From: Eumeta japonica
Taxonomy: Eukaryota; Arthropoda; Insecta; Lepidoptera; Psychidae
DNA: 64,000 nucleotides
Reading direction: 5' to 3'
NCBI GenBank assembly: GCA_005406025.1
Contig: BGZK01001301.1
Coordinates: 62,001 to 126,000 of the forward strand
Part shown: positions 36,350-48,300 of the stretch, piece after piece
How the letters are laid out: every line of letters starts with the position of its first letter
How positions within the stretch are numbered: position 1 is the first letter of the stretch
The notes under the pieces: model-generated
What the model saw: only the letters and a program-made list of their open reading frames with translations
What the model was told of the DNA's origin: nothing
Database searches by the model: none
Program-made: the position numbers and the translations under genes

Positions 36350-36401
36350 GCAAATAGGCATTGACTGCCTTCGTATACGAAGGCAGTCAATGCCTATTTG
36401 C
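36350..36401. repeat. Perfect 52-bp palindrome without spacer
   Basis: 26 bases (from gcaaataggcattgactgcc onward) are followed directly by their exact reverse complement. The centre is the tcgta|tacga junction at 36375/36376. The flanks outside the palindrome show no similarity to each other that I can see, and no target duplication. Both strands are therefore identical over 52 bases. Confidence 0.97.
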
Positions 36402-37593
36402 ATTTACATTTTGCAATATATTGCAAAAAATCAAATCATTTCCTTACATAATAACAATAACGGATTATTTAATAGAGCGTCCTTTATAATTATGGTTAGC
36501 ATCTCTAGTATTTCTTAAGTAGAAGGATATAATTTATTATCATACAATGACGCTGTTAACCGTAAGCCGATGTTGTTTTTTGCTTTATTATTAGACATAC
36601 GTAAATGATTAAACATAATATTAAACATACATATGATATAAAGTATTCTATACATTTCGACATATATATCAAAAGAAAACATTCACGATTATTTTTGTAA
36701 AGTGAATACATAGATATATAATAAATAAACATATAGACAGGAATACCGACAAATCGGTTACAACTATGCCATCGCGAAGTGAACTGAACAATTATTTAAC
36801 TTATAAATACATTGTAAATTTTCTGACGTAATTGACTCAAAAAGTAGACATTTTTTGTTGCCTTATTTTCTTAAAAATACGATTCAATTTCGTTTATAAA
36901 CTAAGTATAATCCAGAAATTCAAAGTAAACTTTCTGTGCTTCGCAGTAGAGAACAAACGTGTGCGGAACTATATATCCCTCGCGCGTCGTATCGATTGAG
37001 TAATTAAGACGGAATACATAGACGCCGCCGCGCGTTTAAGTGGTCAAACCAGTTTTCTTAAACAGAAAAGTTACAAATTCTACAAACAGGCCGCTATTAC
37101 CAAATATAGACTTTATACAAAAAATATGAAATGTAAGTAGAAAATTTAATTGAAAATATTTTAAATTGTTTATTTGGATTACTACATGCAAATATAAAAA
37201 TAGATTGTTATGTTTTCCATGTATTTTATTAGTAACTATGAAATCGGTTTGGAATAATCACGGATACGTTGATTTGCATAATTTGACAAGTACTGTTAAA
37301 TAAACGACCATTATGAAAACATTTAGAGTCGTACTTGAAATTACATACTTTTATATCATTTTAAGCACGACTTTAGGCGCTTTAAGCACTCTAAGTGTTT
37401 TTCTTGCCAATATAAATTAGACATTCAGAAACATAATTCAAAAGTAGATAGAAATCGTAATATTTTTCTACGTTTAATCGATATACCTACTATGCTTTTT
37501 GGATAAACAATTAACTTTTCTAGGGCATGATGGGACATCTCTTTGTTAAACAGAGGATGATATTATTTATAAATAGTAGACTTGCTGTGGAAA
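36402..37593. other. AT-rich DNA with one CpG patch
   Basis: Nothing coding recognised. A CpG-rich patch at about 36950-37040 includes 'cctcgcgcgtcg' and 'gacgccgccgcgcg' and may be a regulatory segment. Confidence 0.35.
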
Positions 37594-38040
37594 TATGATG
37601 GTGTTTTGGAAAATCATTTACAAACTGCCACTCAGACATTTACGGGTTTATTCAGTGGAGTTCAAAATGATTTAATTTCTAGCATTACCTCACTGATGCA
37701 GAGCACAATTAAAAATAAATAAACGATACTGATTTTATCGCGATTATTGTCGATGAGCGGTCGGACGCCAGCGGAAAGGAACAGCTCGTGGTTAGATTGC
37801 AATATTTCGTATATTCCAAAGTAGTCGACCGATTTATCAAATACTTGGATGTCAGTTTGGATCACAAAGCTATTTCACTGAATTAAGCACTTTTGCATCT
37901 CTTTGAAGAATATAATTGGTAATAGCTCAAACATATAATGGTGCGGTAGTTTAATCTTCCGAATAAAATGGTGTCCAAGCTAAAATTAAGGAACGTTGTC
38001 CATTAGCCTTTTTTGTTTGGTATTTTGCTCATACTCAATT
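37594..38040 (+). mobile_element. hAT-type transposase remnant
   Basis: The plus strand reads YDGVLENHLQTATQTF, then GVQNDLISSI, then (after a frameshift near 37715) FIAIIVDERSDASGKEQLVV, a block with the (A/V)DExxDxSxKEQL pattern of hAT/DUF4371 proteins (the ZMYM6/THAP12-like group). It continues with frameshifts to YNGAVV and NGVQAKIKERCPLAFF. This order matches the N-terminal half of the RNase H-like fold, with the aspartate of the ADET-type motif preserved. At least two frameshifts and missing ends mark it as dead. Confidence 0.8.
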
Positions 38041-38789
38041 TTTTTTCAATTAAAGGCATGATCCGGTAGAAGGGAACAAAAAGCAGGAGAAGTTTTAAGC
38101 TTATAAGATATATTATTGGAATGCGATGGAAATGAGACAATTGTCACGTTAAATAGTTTCAATGGCTGAGTAGGTTTTTAATGGAACAGATATATAAAAG
38201 TACTAGGTAAGTTCGGAAATAAAAGATTGAGTAAGATTAGTCACTGCCTTTTCTTACTATGCACAGAGTTTAAATTTGTGTGCGACAAACGGTGTTTAAT
38301 CCCACAAAAGTACACTGTTGTGCTTGATGGAGAAAAGTTAAAAATATAAATATTCTTTGTGGAATTGTGGATCATCTTGTGGGAAATAAAGTTGTGGATA
38401 CAAGAATGTATCGTGACGTCAAGTTTGAACGCATCAATTTTTAATAGTCTGCTAAATTAAAGCTTTAGGCCGGCGTTGCCACCATACGAAAATAATCAAT
38501 ACGAAGCTAGAACAAATAAAGGTTGATAAGGTTTAGGATCCGAATGTGAAAGATGGCTTTGTAGAAAAGCATTGTGTGATACCAAACAGTATGAACGTTA
38601 AGCATTAGACGAAAAACTTGGGAGTTATTTAAACCTATATTACTAAGCGAAGCGAAAAAGTTATACAAAGCGAATAAAACAACAAACAAAGAAAGGTAAA
38701 GATTGATGGGATTTGAGAGTAATAAAATTTTGACAAAAGATATGAATTAAAAGAAAAAAGATGCTTAGATTGATTGCCCGCAAAGGCCA
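38041..38789. other. Non-coding DNA, possibly LINE-derived
   Basis: No clear protein. It lies between the hAT and LINE remnants and may include the decayed endonuclease region of the LINE, but I cannot align it. Confidence 0.3.
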
Positions 38790-39480
38790 ACCGCCGTACA
38801 AAACTATAAAAATGAGAGCAAAAGAATGTGTGTAAAAAAAAATGACAAAAAAAACTGTGATAAATTTTTAGACAATTTCCGGGCCTACCTAAAACTTTTC
38901 TGGAATATGATGAAAATAACCCGAAATAATTCCGACACGATATAGAGAAATAGAAAGGAAAATACAAAACACTTGGAACAAATATTGGAATTCAAAAGAG
39001 GTTTTTTTAAGAGCAATATGCCAGTACAGCTAAAACCAAAGGCTATGTCGAGATGTCTTCTGCCGTGTTTAACCTATGCCTGCCAGACTTGGGTATACAC
39101 CAACAAAATCAAAAGAAAACTTACAACATGTCAACGAGGTCTAGAGCGAAGCATGCTAAATACTAGAAAAATTCAAGGAATAAGACACACGTAGATAAGA
39201 AGCATAACTAAAGCTATTGATGCCCTTACCTATGCCCAAAAATTAAAATGGAAATGGGAGGGACACGTGGCAAGATTATTAGACGAGCGATGGACGATAA
39301 GGGCGACAAGATGGAGAGGCCCAAGCGGAAAACAATTCAGAGGCAGACCGCTCAAGAAATGGAAGGAAGACATTATCGAAACGGCTGGACCAAATTGAAT
39401 GCAGGTTGCTAAAGAGAAATAAAACTGGCATTCCTTGGAGGATGCCTGCACCTGCGAAGGGTTCTTGCAAACCAAAATAT
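38790..39480 (+). mobile_element. LINE retrotransposon with deleted RT
   Basis: The left part reads MKMRAKECVKKNDKKNCDKF, then FRAYLKLFWNMMK, the linker between endonuclease and reverse transcriptase in elements of the 'endonuclease-reverse transcriptase' type. The right part, from about 39025, reads KAMSRCLLPCLTYACQTW, then LKWKWEGHVARL, then RWRGPSGKQFRGRPLKKWKEDI and AGPN, which is the C-terminal end of such an element. The palm and fingers of the reverse transcriptase are missing between. There are stops in the C-terminal part (for example after GIRHT at 39193). Three short minus-strand frames here are antisense by-products. Confidence 0.85.
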
Positions 39481-40129
39481 TTTAATTTAATCCTTAGTTA
39501 TTATTTACTTATTACTCTACTCACATTTTTCTCTTAAACTATATTAGAACTAAGATTAGTATAAGTAACATATATTGCTATCCCTTTTTTGCAAGAAATA
39601 AAAAGTCTATTTTATTAATTCCGAGACATTGTGTATTTATAAATGCTCATCGCATTTATAAATAATCGCTCATCGCAAATGCTCGTCGATAATGGATGTT
39701 CACTGAATAAAGAAAATCACGTGAAAGGTTTTTCCACAGATCATTCCTAACCACGATTGATTCTAACAATTCACTACTTCAATTTACCTGTTTATACCTG
39801 GATTTCAATTGATGTGGATTCGAAAAGGTCGACAACGCATAATGGCATATTTTACAAGTATTTTATTTTTAATTGATGATAAATTGTTATAGGAAAACAG
39901 TTCCTGTACTTTAAAAAAATAAATTAAAAATTTTTAGTTAAAGCCTGGATCAATTTTTGGCAACAATGCCTGGGTCATGTTGCTAATATGTTTTATTAAT
40001 AAAAAATTATATTTCACCACGGTAAAGAATGAGAGGTCTACTACATAGATAGGGATTTCCTGCTAGTATAGCGATCGAAAATACAAAAACATCAAGAATA
40101 TTGACGATGCATGAAAATACTTACATGTA
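39481..40129. other. 3' flank of LINE, nothing recognised
   Basis: The LINE 3' region may extend to about 39620, where 'aataaaaagtctattttatt' looks like a poly-A signal and tail. Beyond that I see nothing. Confidence 0.35.
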
Positions 40130-40185
40130 TAATTAATTGTACGGAACCCTCAGGGTGCGAGTCCTATTTGCACGTGTTCGGTTTT
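40130..40185 (-). repeat. End of a dispersed lepidopteran repeat
   Basis: The segment 'tacggaaccctcagggtgcgagtcc' followed by 'cacgtgttcggtttt' is, in reverse, the start seen at 50590 ('aaccggccaagtacgagtcgg'). Only the end can be recognised. Confidence 0.6.
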
Positions 40186-40339
40186 AAGATCGAGGTTGAT
40201 ACTGAAATTTCATTTCTTACAGTACATACTACATCAGCAGTAGAATTTCAACACAAATGTTGTAATTATTCGAGAGACGTAGAGTGATAAAGCCATGTTG
40301 CGCATGGTCATTTGTGTGAACTTGGCTGCTGTACGAAAA

Positions 40340-40610
40340 TGGGCCGGTACGACCTGTGAGATACTTACACACTATTGCACAATATAGACTTGAAGTAACA
40401 GCTTCTGTTGAGTTTCGTCCAGCGAGCGAGAGTTTCGTGGTCTACTCCCCCCTCCATCAGATATTCTATTCTTACTCAAGAAACCAGTAATGCACTGGTG
40501 ACTCTTTTGACTTTGTGAGGTCCATGGGCAGCGATGACCGCTGCGATGACAGCTCGTTTGCCTTTTGAATGTGCTAAAAAAAATGTCTTCCATTCCAATT
40601 TGATGACCTA
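40340..40610 (-). repeat. Probable retroposon 3' end
   Basis: Contains 'gaagtaacagcttctgttgagtttcgt' and 'gtccatgggcagcgatgaccgct' with 'agctcgtttgcc', wording I associate with the untranslated 3' ends of lepidopteran LINEs. A weaker echo of the same wording ('ttcaggtgaccc') is at 40935-40950. The 82-codon minus-strand frame through it is not taken as a gene. Confidence 0.5.
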
Positions 40611-41299
40611 TAAGTCTCAAACTTTATAAATAGCCGTTATAAATGGCAATGGACGAGCAGCAAATTATCATTTATGACTGTGGAGTGTTGAATAGGTGTC
40701 ACAGTTGTCTTGTTCCCGTTAGATTTGACATTATAGAACTTTAAGGAACTGCCTTTAGATAAGACGGAAATTTAGTTTCTCAAAATGGTATATCACCTAT
40801 GTTAACTGATACCATTAGGAATGAAAGAAAGTGGTGATGATGCACGTGGTACCTACATCTGGATGTTGCGGTCGCAGTGAAAGATGGCTTCCCATTAGGT
40901 ACGCTGACGATTGGCAAAAGACGCAACCACCCTTGGCTTCAGGTGACCCAAGAGCATATGTCAAGGAAATCTAGAAGGGGAAGCCTATAGTAAATCTGTA
41001 AAGAACGAATGAAGGCTGGCGAATAAAAGGGCATAACATAATGCCCTTTTCTTCGCAATTCAGTATTCAATAGCTGTGAGTAAAATATAACTAGTTTGTC
41101 TTTTTTTAAAGTTCCGCAGCCAAAGGCAAAAAAAGGAACACATAGCTTCACATTGTCCGAGTGTCCTTATGTCAGTTTCATAACTACCATTTTTACATCG
41201 ATTCTGATGAATTTATATAGGTATGTGTATAAAATGCTTTACAATTATGTAAAAAAAATTGATAATTTTCATTGTGTATTATACGGTTTCATTGAATAG

Positions 41300-44200
41300 G
41301 TATTAAGTTCTTAAGTGAGATTTTGTCTGAGATGTATATTTTGTTTGCTATTTTTCAGTTTTTAAGTTCTTTTTTTAATATTTAAATTTTTTATTAAATC
41401 TACATGATATTAAACTTATATAAATAATAACAAAAATAATTTTGAATAAAATTTCTATAGTGTTTTAGATATTTACATTTATCTGATGTGAATAATATGA
41501 ATAATGTAATCACAATTGCAAATTCTGTGTCATTTCATTTCTACTGCTTTTGCACACTTTTTTTCTTCATAGTTAGATTTCACTTAATTGTCCTACGATT
41601 TAGTTATCTTTTCGTACATCTGCTGCGCTTAAAGACCTAGAAAGAGAAAAAGAAACGACATTTATGAGGTACACTTTTACACTTCATGAAGCTTGAAATT
41701 TTATAATTGAAATAAAAGACAAAATGTGAGAAAGTTCTTTATTTGCAGTTGTAAAAAACTGTACAAGTCCTAACAAAATTAATTAATATTTCTATATGGA
41801 CCTTCAGATGGCACTGCTGACGAAACTAACTGGAGCCACCTCTTTCAATATATTGGCATAATATGTTATTATATTGTACTCCTAACAAAAGTATAATGAC
41901 ATTATATAACAAAATTGTATGTCTAACATGTACATAATACATTGTTTGGTTACAATAAGTAGAAAAACATATGGTGTTGTTGGCGTTACTACGACATTGT
42001 CATACACTAAGATTTAAATTCCATTCATTGGTGATTAATTCTATATATATATTAAAGAAAACAGTTCAACAATATAAATTTTCGTTTTCTTGATAGAATT
42101 TATTCCATTGCAATTTTATAATGGGCAATGATTTGTATATGAATGCCCATACATGCTTAGGGATATCGCGTCTCTAACAAATTCACACTGTAGTTTATTT
42201 TTAATAGGACCAGTGTTAAGAAGTGAGAGTAATTTCACATGTCGTACCTAAGGGTGTATGGAGTTATTCAATTTTTGTAATTCAGTCATTGTGCACGAAC
42301 AATACAAATGCAATAATAAAATTGTTACAATTTACATTCAATGGCCTCACGCAATTATTTTAAATTGTAAAATACAGTCATATTAAAATTACACATATAC
42401 TTCAAAAAGCACCATAAGTTTTGACACATTGTATTAATTGTTTATGTAGTCATACACTATAATTTGTAGATTGTATTCGGAGAGTATAAATAAAATTAGT
42501 ACTTAAGCGATTCCATTATCAATGTTAAAACTTATGTTTAAAATTTTTGTTCGCTACACAGCAACCCATGTTTCAATATATTTAGCATGGGTGTGAAGTC
42601 TTATTAGATTATTTATTTTGGAATTATGTCTATCTTTTAGAGGTGATTTCCATATGTTTGAGAAGAGGGCTACAGCTAAAACGAAATTATTCTCTAATAA
42701 ATCTAAGCTACCATAAGGCCATCCATATATTATGTATATTATGCCATGGATTTTAGGTAAACTCTTGACTTGATTAATCACATTGTCTATGAATGGCGGA
42801 TGGCACTACAAGACACTAAAACGTGAAAGTAAATGTATAATTTGACAGGTAATGTATGGACAATCCATCAAATTTTAAGATTATGTTTATGACTTGCTCT
42901 CTTTTTATTCTTTTGGTACAATTGCATAAGAGCAAATGATTACAAAAAGATCAATGTTAATCTATTTTTTTTTAATAATCAAATTTTTGTCCCAATTTAG
43001 AAATACATAACCTTCCAACCTTAGAAATATAATGTGGTTGATTATTCGCTTGTCATTCCTAGAGCAATCAAGCAACAAAACAAGTTCAATTTGATAACAA
43101 AAAAGAATAAGAAATAACCGCCATTTTCTACATTCATGACCTTTATGTTACTTTTATTTTATGTTCAAAAGTAATACATAATATTTTGAGTTAAAAATAC
43201 TATGTATTACTTTATTATTTTACATTGTCTGACAAAAAACAAGTTTCAATTAATTAAAAATACGGTCATTGTTATTTAAAGGTTAAGCTTTTATATGCAA
43301 TATTTTGGTTAAGAATATTGCACATTCTGTGGCATTTGCAATAGTGATGATATTGATTTCTAATGAACTTTCCTATCATCATTATCAAGGGCAGATCTGA
43401 CTCCCTCTCCACCCAATTTCTATGACCTAATATATGGTTGGCCTCCATGTGAACAAGTCGATCAATATGATGAAAACGAGTGACATGACTTATATGAGGG
43501 TGTGATAAATAATTTAGTGACTAAAAACTAGAAAAATATAAATAACAGATTGTTTAAATAGTCAACAAATAATACAATATGTAAAATATATACATTGATC
43601 CTTATACTAAGAAAAAAATGAAATATAAGCGACAATAATAAAAATATCTATGATAGGAGAAAAGTTATGAACACAATTGTAATTTTTAAGAAATGCAAAT
43701 TAAATGATAGAAAAAAATGCAATAATTACCATTAGTAAGTGATGAAAACCATTAGGTAGACTTCATTAAAGTAGAACAATATTATTTTGGTATTATTTTC
43801 CTTTTAACACTCAGGAGAGAGAGAGAAAACATACTTTATGTGAGAAATTCAGTTACAGTAAAATAGTGAAATGGCATGTAAAATTTCAAAGCTTTCTCCC
43901 TCTAAGGCCACTTCTAGGATATAATTTTATGAAACTGAGCAATTGTTCACAACATACAGGTTATTGTCATTACAATTTTTAATTTTTTCATTACATAATT
44001 ACAAATATTCAACATAAAAATTTCACAAATATAAATTTCCATACAACAAATGAAAAACGTCTCAAAAACTGCTACAAAAGTTTATTAAACATATTCAAGT
44101 GACATCATTCAATATTTAATCCCACACCGATGTAGCACAGTACTAGAAATTTATAGAAGTATAAAAGCTCACTAAAAATGATGAGTTGCAGATTTCCATA

Positions 44201-45256
44201 TGGAAAGGTGTTATAAAAATACTAGTTTAGTGCATGTGTTACAGTCAGTTCAATAAATCTGACAGTACTAATAATTACAATTTGGATATGCTGACCGTAA
44301 CACATATTACCAGTAACTGCTTGCTATTTGAAAACAATTGATTACATTGCATTTTAGTTGTTGTTGTGATGTTGTCTTTCAGTCCATTGTAGGGTGTTGT
44401 TATTTAAATATAACCACTAAATTCTCAGTTTTGGACATTCCTGTCATTGTAATAATTGTAAACTTTGACACCAAGCATAATATAAAATTTTATGGATCAT
44501 TGAAACTACTAATAAATTCAGATATTGAATCTAATAGCTTTTTTAGATACCAACAAAATATGTTATAGGTACTTGCAATGTTCCATGTCTTACAGCGAAA
44601 TACCCTATAAATTGATTAGATATGACCAATTATTACAATAAACTATAAATGTCAAATAACGATCTAGCGATTTAGTTCCCTCCATCTGCAAGCTTTCTTT
44701 GGCCATCATAAAAATCTGAATTCAAACATTTTATAATGAGCAATATATCAAATTATATGTACAGAGGAGTTACTGTATTTATTCAGCTGGACACTGCACG
44801 TTTATATGCGTGCATGGATTAGGGCTATTATGTTAATTAACTTTCGTTGTATGTAACACAAATAATAAATAATATCTATAAACATTCAACAACTACAACC
44901 TAAATTATTGAACGACATTTACGGATGCGATGCGCATTATCAGCTCATTGTCCGAAGGTCGTTTAAAGATATTTATTACAACAAATTATTTATTTGATAG
45001 GTAATATTTTGTTAAGGACTAATGTTAGATTGTTAAATAAATCCAGTCGTATTATTATTAATATAGTGAAGTGTATACCGATTATCCAACAACATAGCGG
45101 CTTCCTTCAGCTATTGAGAATGCTTGATATAACTGAGTAGCCTAAAGTACCGAAACTTGTCATTTTTAAGGATCATATTTTAATATTGAACAAATAATAA
45201 TGCGCAAGGCATCACAACTAACGCGTGGGTACGTCGCGTCGCGTTCCCCTGCGACT
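41300..45256 (-). other. AT-rich DNA downstream of Amph; may hold its 3' UTR
   Basis: About 4 kb directly after the Amph stop codon, very AT-rich with no exon-like patch. Part is likely Amph 3' UTR. Possible minus-strand AATAAA poly-A signals exist (for example as 'tttatt' at about 44990), but no single site stands out. No transposon protein was recognised. Confidence 0.45.
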
Positions 45257-45337
45257 TCATATCGGCCTCGTGAAGTTAGCCGGGAACATGCCTTTCTCAT
45301 TGGTCGTCTCCTTGATGCCCATTAGCCAGCCTTCCTC
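45257..45337 (-). CDS. Amph: Amphiphysin last exon: SH3 second half and stop
   Basis: Reads EEGWLMGIKETTNEKGMFPA, then NFTRPI and TGA. The GW and FPxNF elements of an SH3 ligand-binding surface are intact. It is too short to be seen as an ORF and was found by splicing from the preceding exon. Confidence 0.95.
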   Translation of the reverse strand, partial: EEGWLMGIKETTNEKGMFPANFTRPI

Positions 45338-48300
45338 CTGAACCATGAACATGTAAACAGGTTAAGAGTTCTATTTTTAATATTTAGTCATAAATTGAAT
45401 ATTCTTCGTAATGCAAAACTCTTCGCAATTACTTCAATTATGCATAAATGTACTTTGAAACAAATCATTTCAATTTATTCAATAAAAAAAAATCAATATA
45501 TATACACAATCGAGTATTTAAATATGTTGTCCATCAACTAGGATTTTTTTTAACATTAATGAAATCTAAATCCTTGTTATTTACAGATAATAATATCATC
45601 ATTATGAGGCTAAAATGAGATTGTTTATGCAAATGCATTACAATAGCATTAATGTATAATAATATGCAATATAATTTAACACAAGTTATTGTTATTTTAA
45701 AGTTTTTGCTTAAGCCAAGACATCGATTTTCGTCTTAAGATTTAAGTCATCATAAAAGCCTAACAAGTAATAAAATGTAATCAAATAGACAAATGTATAT
45801 GTATGAAACAATAATTGACTTGGATTTTCAAAAACCACAGCCATTACAAAAAAAATGTATATTAAAATATATAACAAATATTTGTGTTCAACAAACAAAT
45901 AAACTTGAAATTTTATGTGACAATTATTACATATTTTATACTCAATACATGTAAAATTTAATACATTGAAATAATAATTCAATATGTTTTTTATTCGACG
46001 TATAGCATTAAAGAACACATAAAATTACGTAATTCATGCAGTGCTTTCGGATCACTACACATTGCACGTTTTGAATTTTGAACGCCACGCCTAGCTGTAT
46101 GAGCGATTTTATTTCGCCGCGCCGACTTCTACTAAATCCTTCTAATTGGTCAATAAAATGCGCACGCTCACAGCACAAGACTGGCAGAGTCCTAAAGGCT
46201 CTATTCGCATGATGACGTATGGAATTCAGTAAAAACATGCATCACTGAACGAACATGTATTTCGATAGTATAAATCTATGGTAGCAAGGTAACGATTCTC
46301 CGATTAAGCGACACACCTGTTCGTCCGGGTCGTCGTACTCGACGACACGGATCACGTCGCCCACGTCGAAGGAGAGCTCGTCGCTGTCCTCGCGCGTGTA
46401 GCGGTAGGTGGCGCGCACGCGGTACAGCACGCCCGGCGGCAGCCCGGCCAGCGTCGCTCCTGTCGCAACAGAGATGATGACGGCCCCACACTGGTGTCAG
46501 TGTGCTAGGATCTCGTGAGATTCATACGATATTTAGATTTTAATGAACCTCTCTGCGTTTATTATGATCAGTTTTGAATTGATAATACAATTATAGGTAA
46601 TGTTATATATGTTATTTATATATGTGTTTAAAAAAATATAGTGTCTTTGATGATATATTGCTCATGTTATTACATGTTTTAATACACAAGCAACGTTAGT
46701 TGACAAAAAAAAAACTCATCACGGCCATGTGAATGAAGAAATGAAATTTCTTGCATAAAATATATTATTACAAATTCTTCATTTTTCTATTATTGATTAG
46801 TGTTTTTTTTACAAATATTAATCTGTACAAAATTTGTACCCGAAAAATAAAATAAAATTTTTTTTTACCAAATTTGTCACAAGAATATTCATTTCTACAT
46901 GTTAAAATAATAAAAAGAAACAGGCAAAATAGAAACGGCACATCACACACTCTATTAGTAACATAATAAATACATCTGTTCCAAAATATACCTAAATAAA
47001 TAAACAATAAAATATTTTTTTAGCACATCATATATAAAATATGTTGAATATGTTAAAACAAAGTTGCTATTTTAAGATTATACTTTGTTTGATCATGTTC
47101 AGCATAATCATATGTAAGATAATGTACAAGAATATAGAGCCCCTATAGTCTATTTTCTTTTACTATATTTCGCGTACTAACGAAATATATACATATAGGG
47201 GACACTGTGAAATGACTTCTATTTACAACATAGGTATCTGCCATCAATGTTACTCAAAAAGCATTGGTAGCAGATTCCATATCTAATTTTCTTTTTAATT
47301 AACGTTACTCACCGACAGGTATATCATACAATTCTTCCACCTTCTTATCGTTCGTTTCTTCTGTGGGCAGCTTCCCATCCACACGATCTTGGTTCTCATG
47401 TGTCAAGGTCGGAGTCGATTCTTCGATTGAGTTTTTGGGCGTGACGGGGCTTCTCGCTACCGGGACGACGGCAGGGGTGGTGGGGCTGGCGGGTTGGGGC
47501 GAGGCCGGCACGATTGGCGGGGGCGTATGTGGCGCGGGCGGCGGGGTAGCGGCTTCGCCGTTGACTGGCGGTGTGATGGGCACAGGTGTGGGCGGCGTGG
47601 TGGGCACGGGTGTGGGCGGCGTGCCCGGCGCTAACGCACAACACAACACACGGTCACGCATGCGCTAATTAGACATGCGCAAGCGAGCACACGACATGTA
47701 CACACACGCACACACACACAAACAACTAGTAAATACTGTCCTTGCCATGTTATTTAATAACATAAATAATTTACTTTTGAAACATAATATAGTATATTTA
47801 ATAAATAGAAATAAATGAATATGAATGGCAAAACAATATTTTTTTTCTCAATATTACCACATTATTGGCTCATAATATCCTATTTAGACTACATATACGT
47901 AATCTAAATAGAAATATTTGTATTCCAAGAAAGATACAGTTCAAAGATAAAGAAAACCATATACCTTAAAGTTACTTTCGAGGTAACATTGAAAATCCTA
48001 AAGGTTAGTTCTTGCATTACTCCTTGCACAAGCATAATGTAATGTTTCTCATGATTGAATTTTGTTAAATATTATTTTGAAATGAGATTAATTCAGTACC
48101 ACAAGTGCATTATTATTTTGAGGTAAATACATTACAAGTACCGCATAGGTATAAGAACAAAAGCAGGAGATGTATATAGAACTATGATTTTATTTCATTA
48201 GTTTGTATCTATCCATATGTTTGGACATCGTGAAAGTATAAAATTTCTCATGTAGCTAAATTAAGCGATATGAGGTATCCATCCATTCTCGCAATTATGA

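Noticed and set aside
38635..38967. 110-codon Phe/Ser-rich minus-strand frame
   Set aside because: It is antisense to a Lys-rich LINE region on the plus strand; the Phe/Ser/Tyr bias is that of complemented A-rich DNA.
46276..46491. 71-codon Arg/Ala-rich minus-strand frame
   Set aside because: Out-of-frame shadow of the SH3 exon; the other frame carries the conserved SH3 residues.
47363..47668. 101-codon Gly/Val-rich plus-strand frame
   Set aside because: Antisense of the proline-rich Amph exon; Pro codons read in reverse give Gly.
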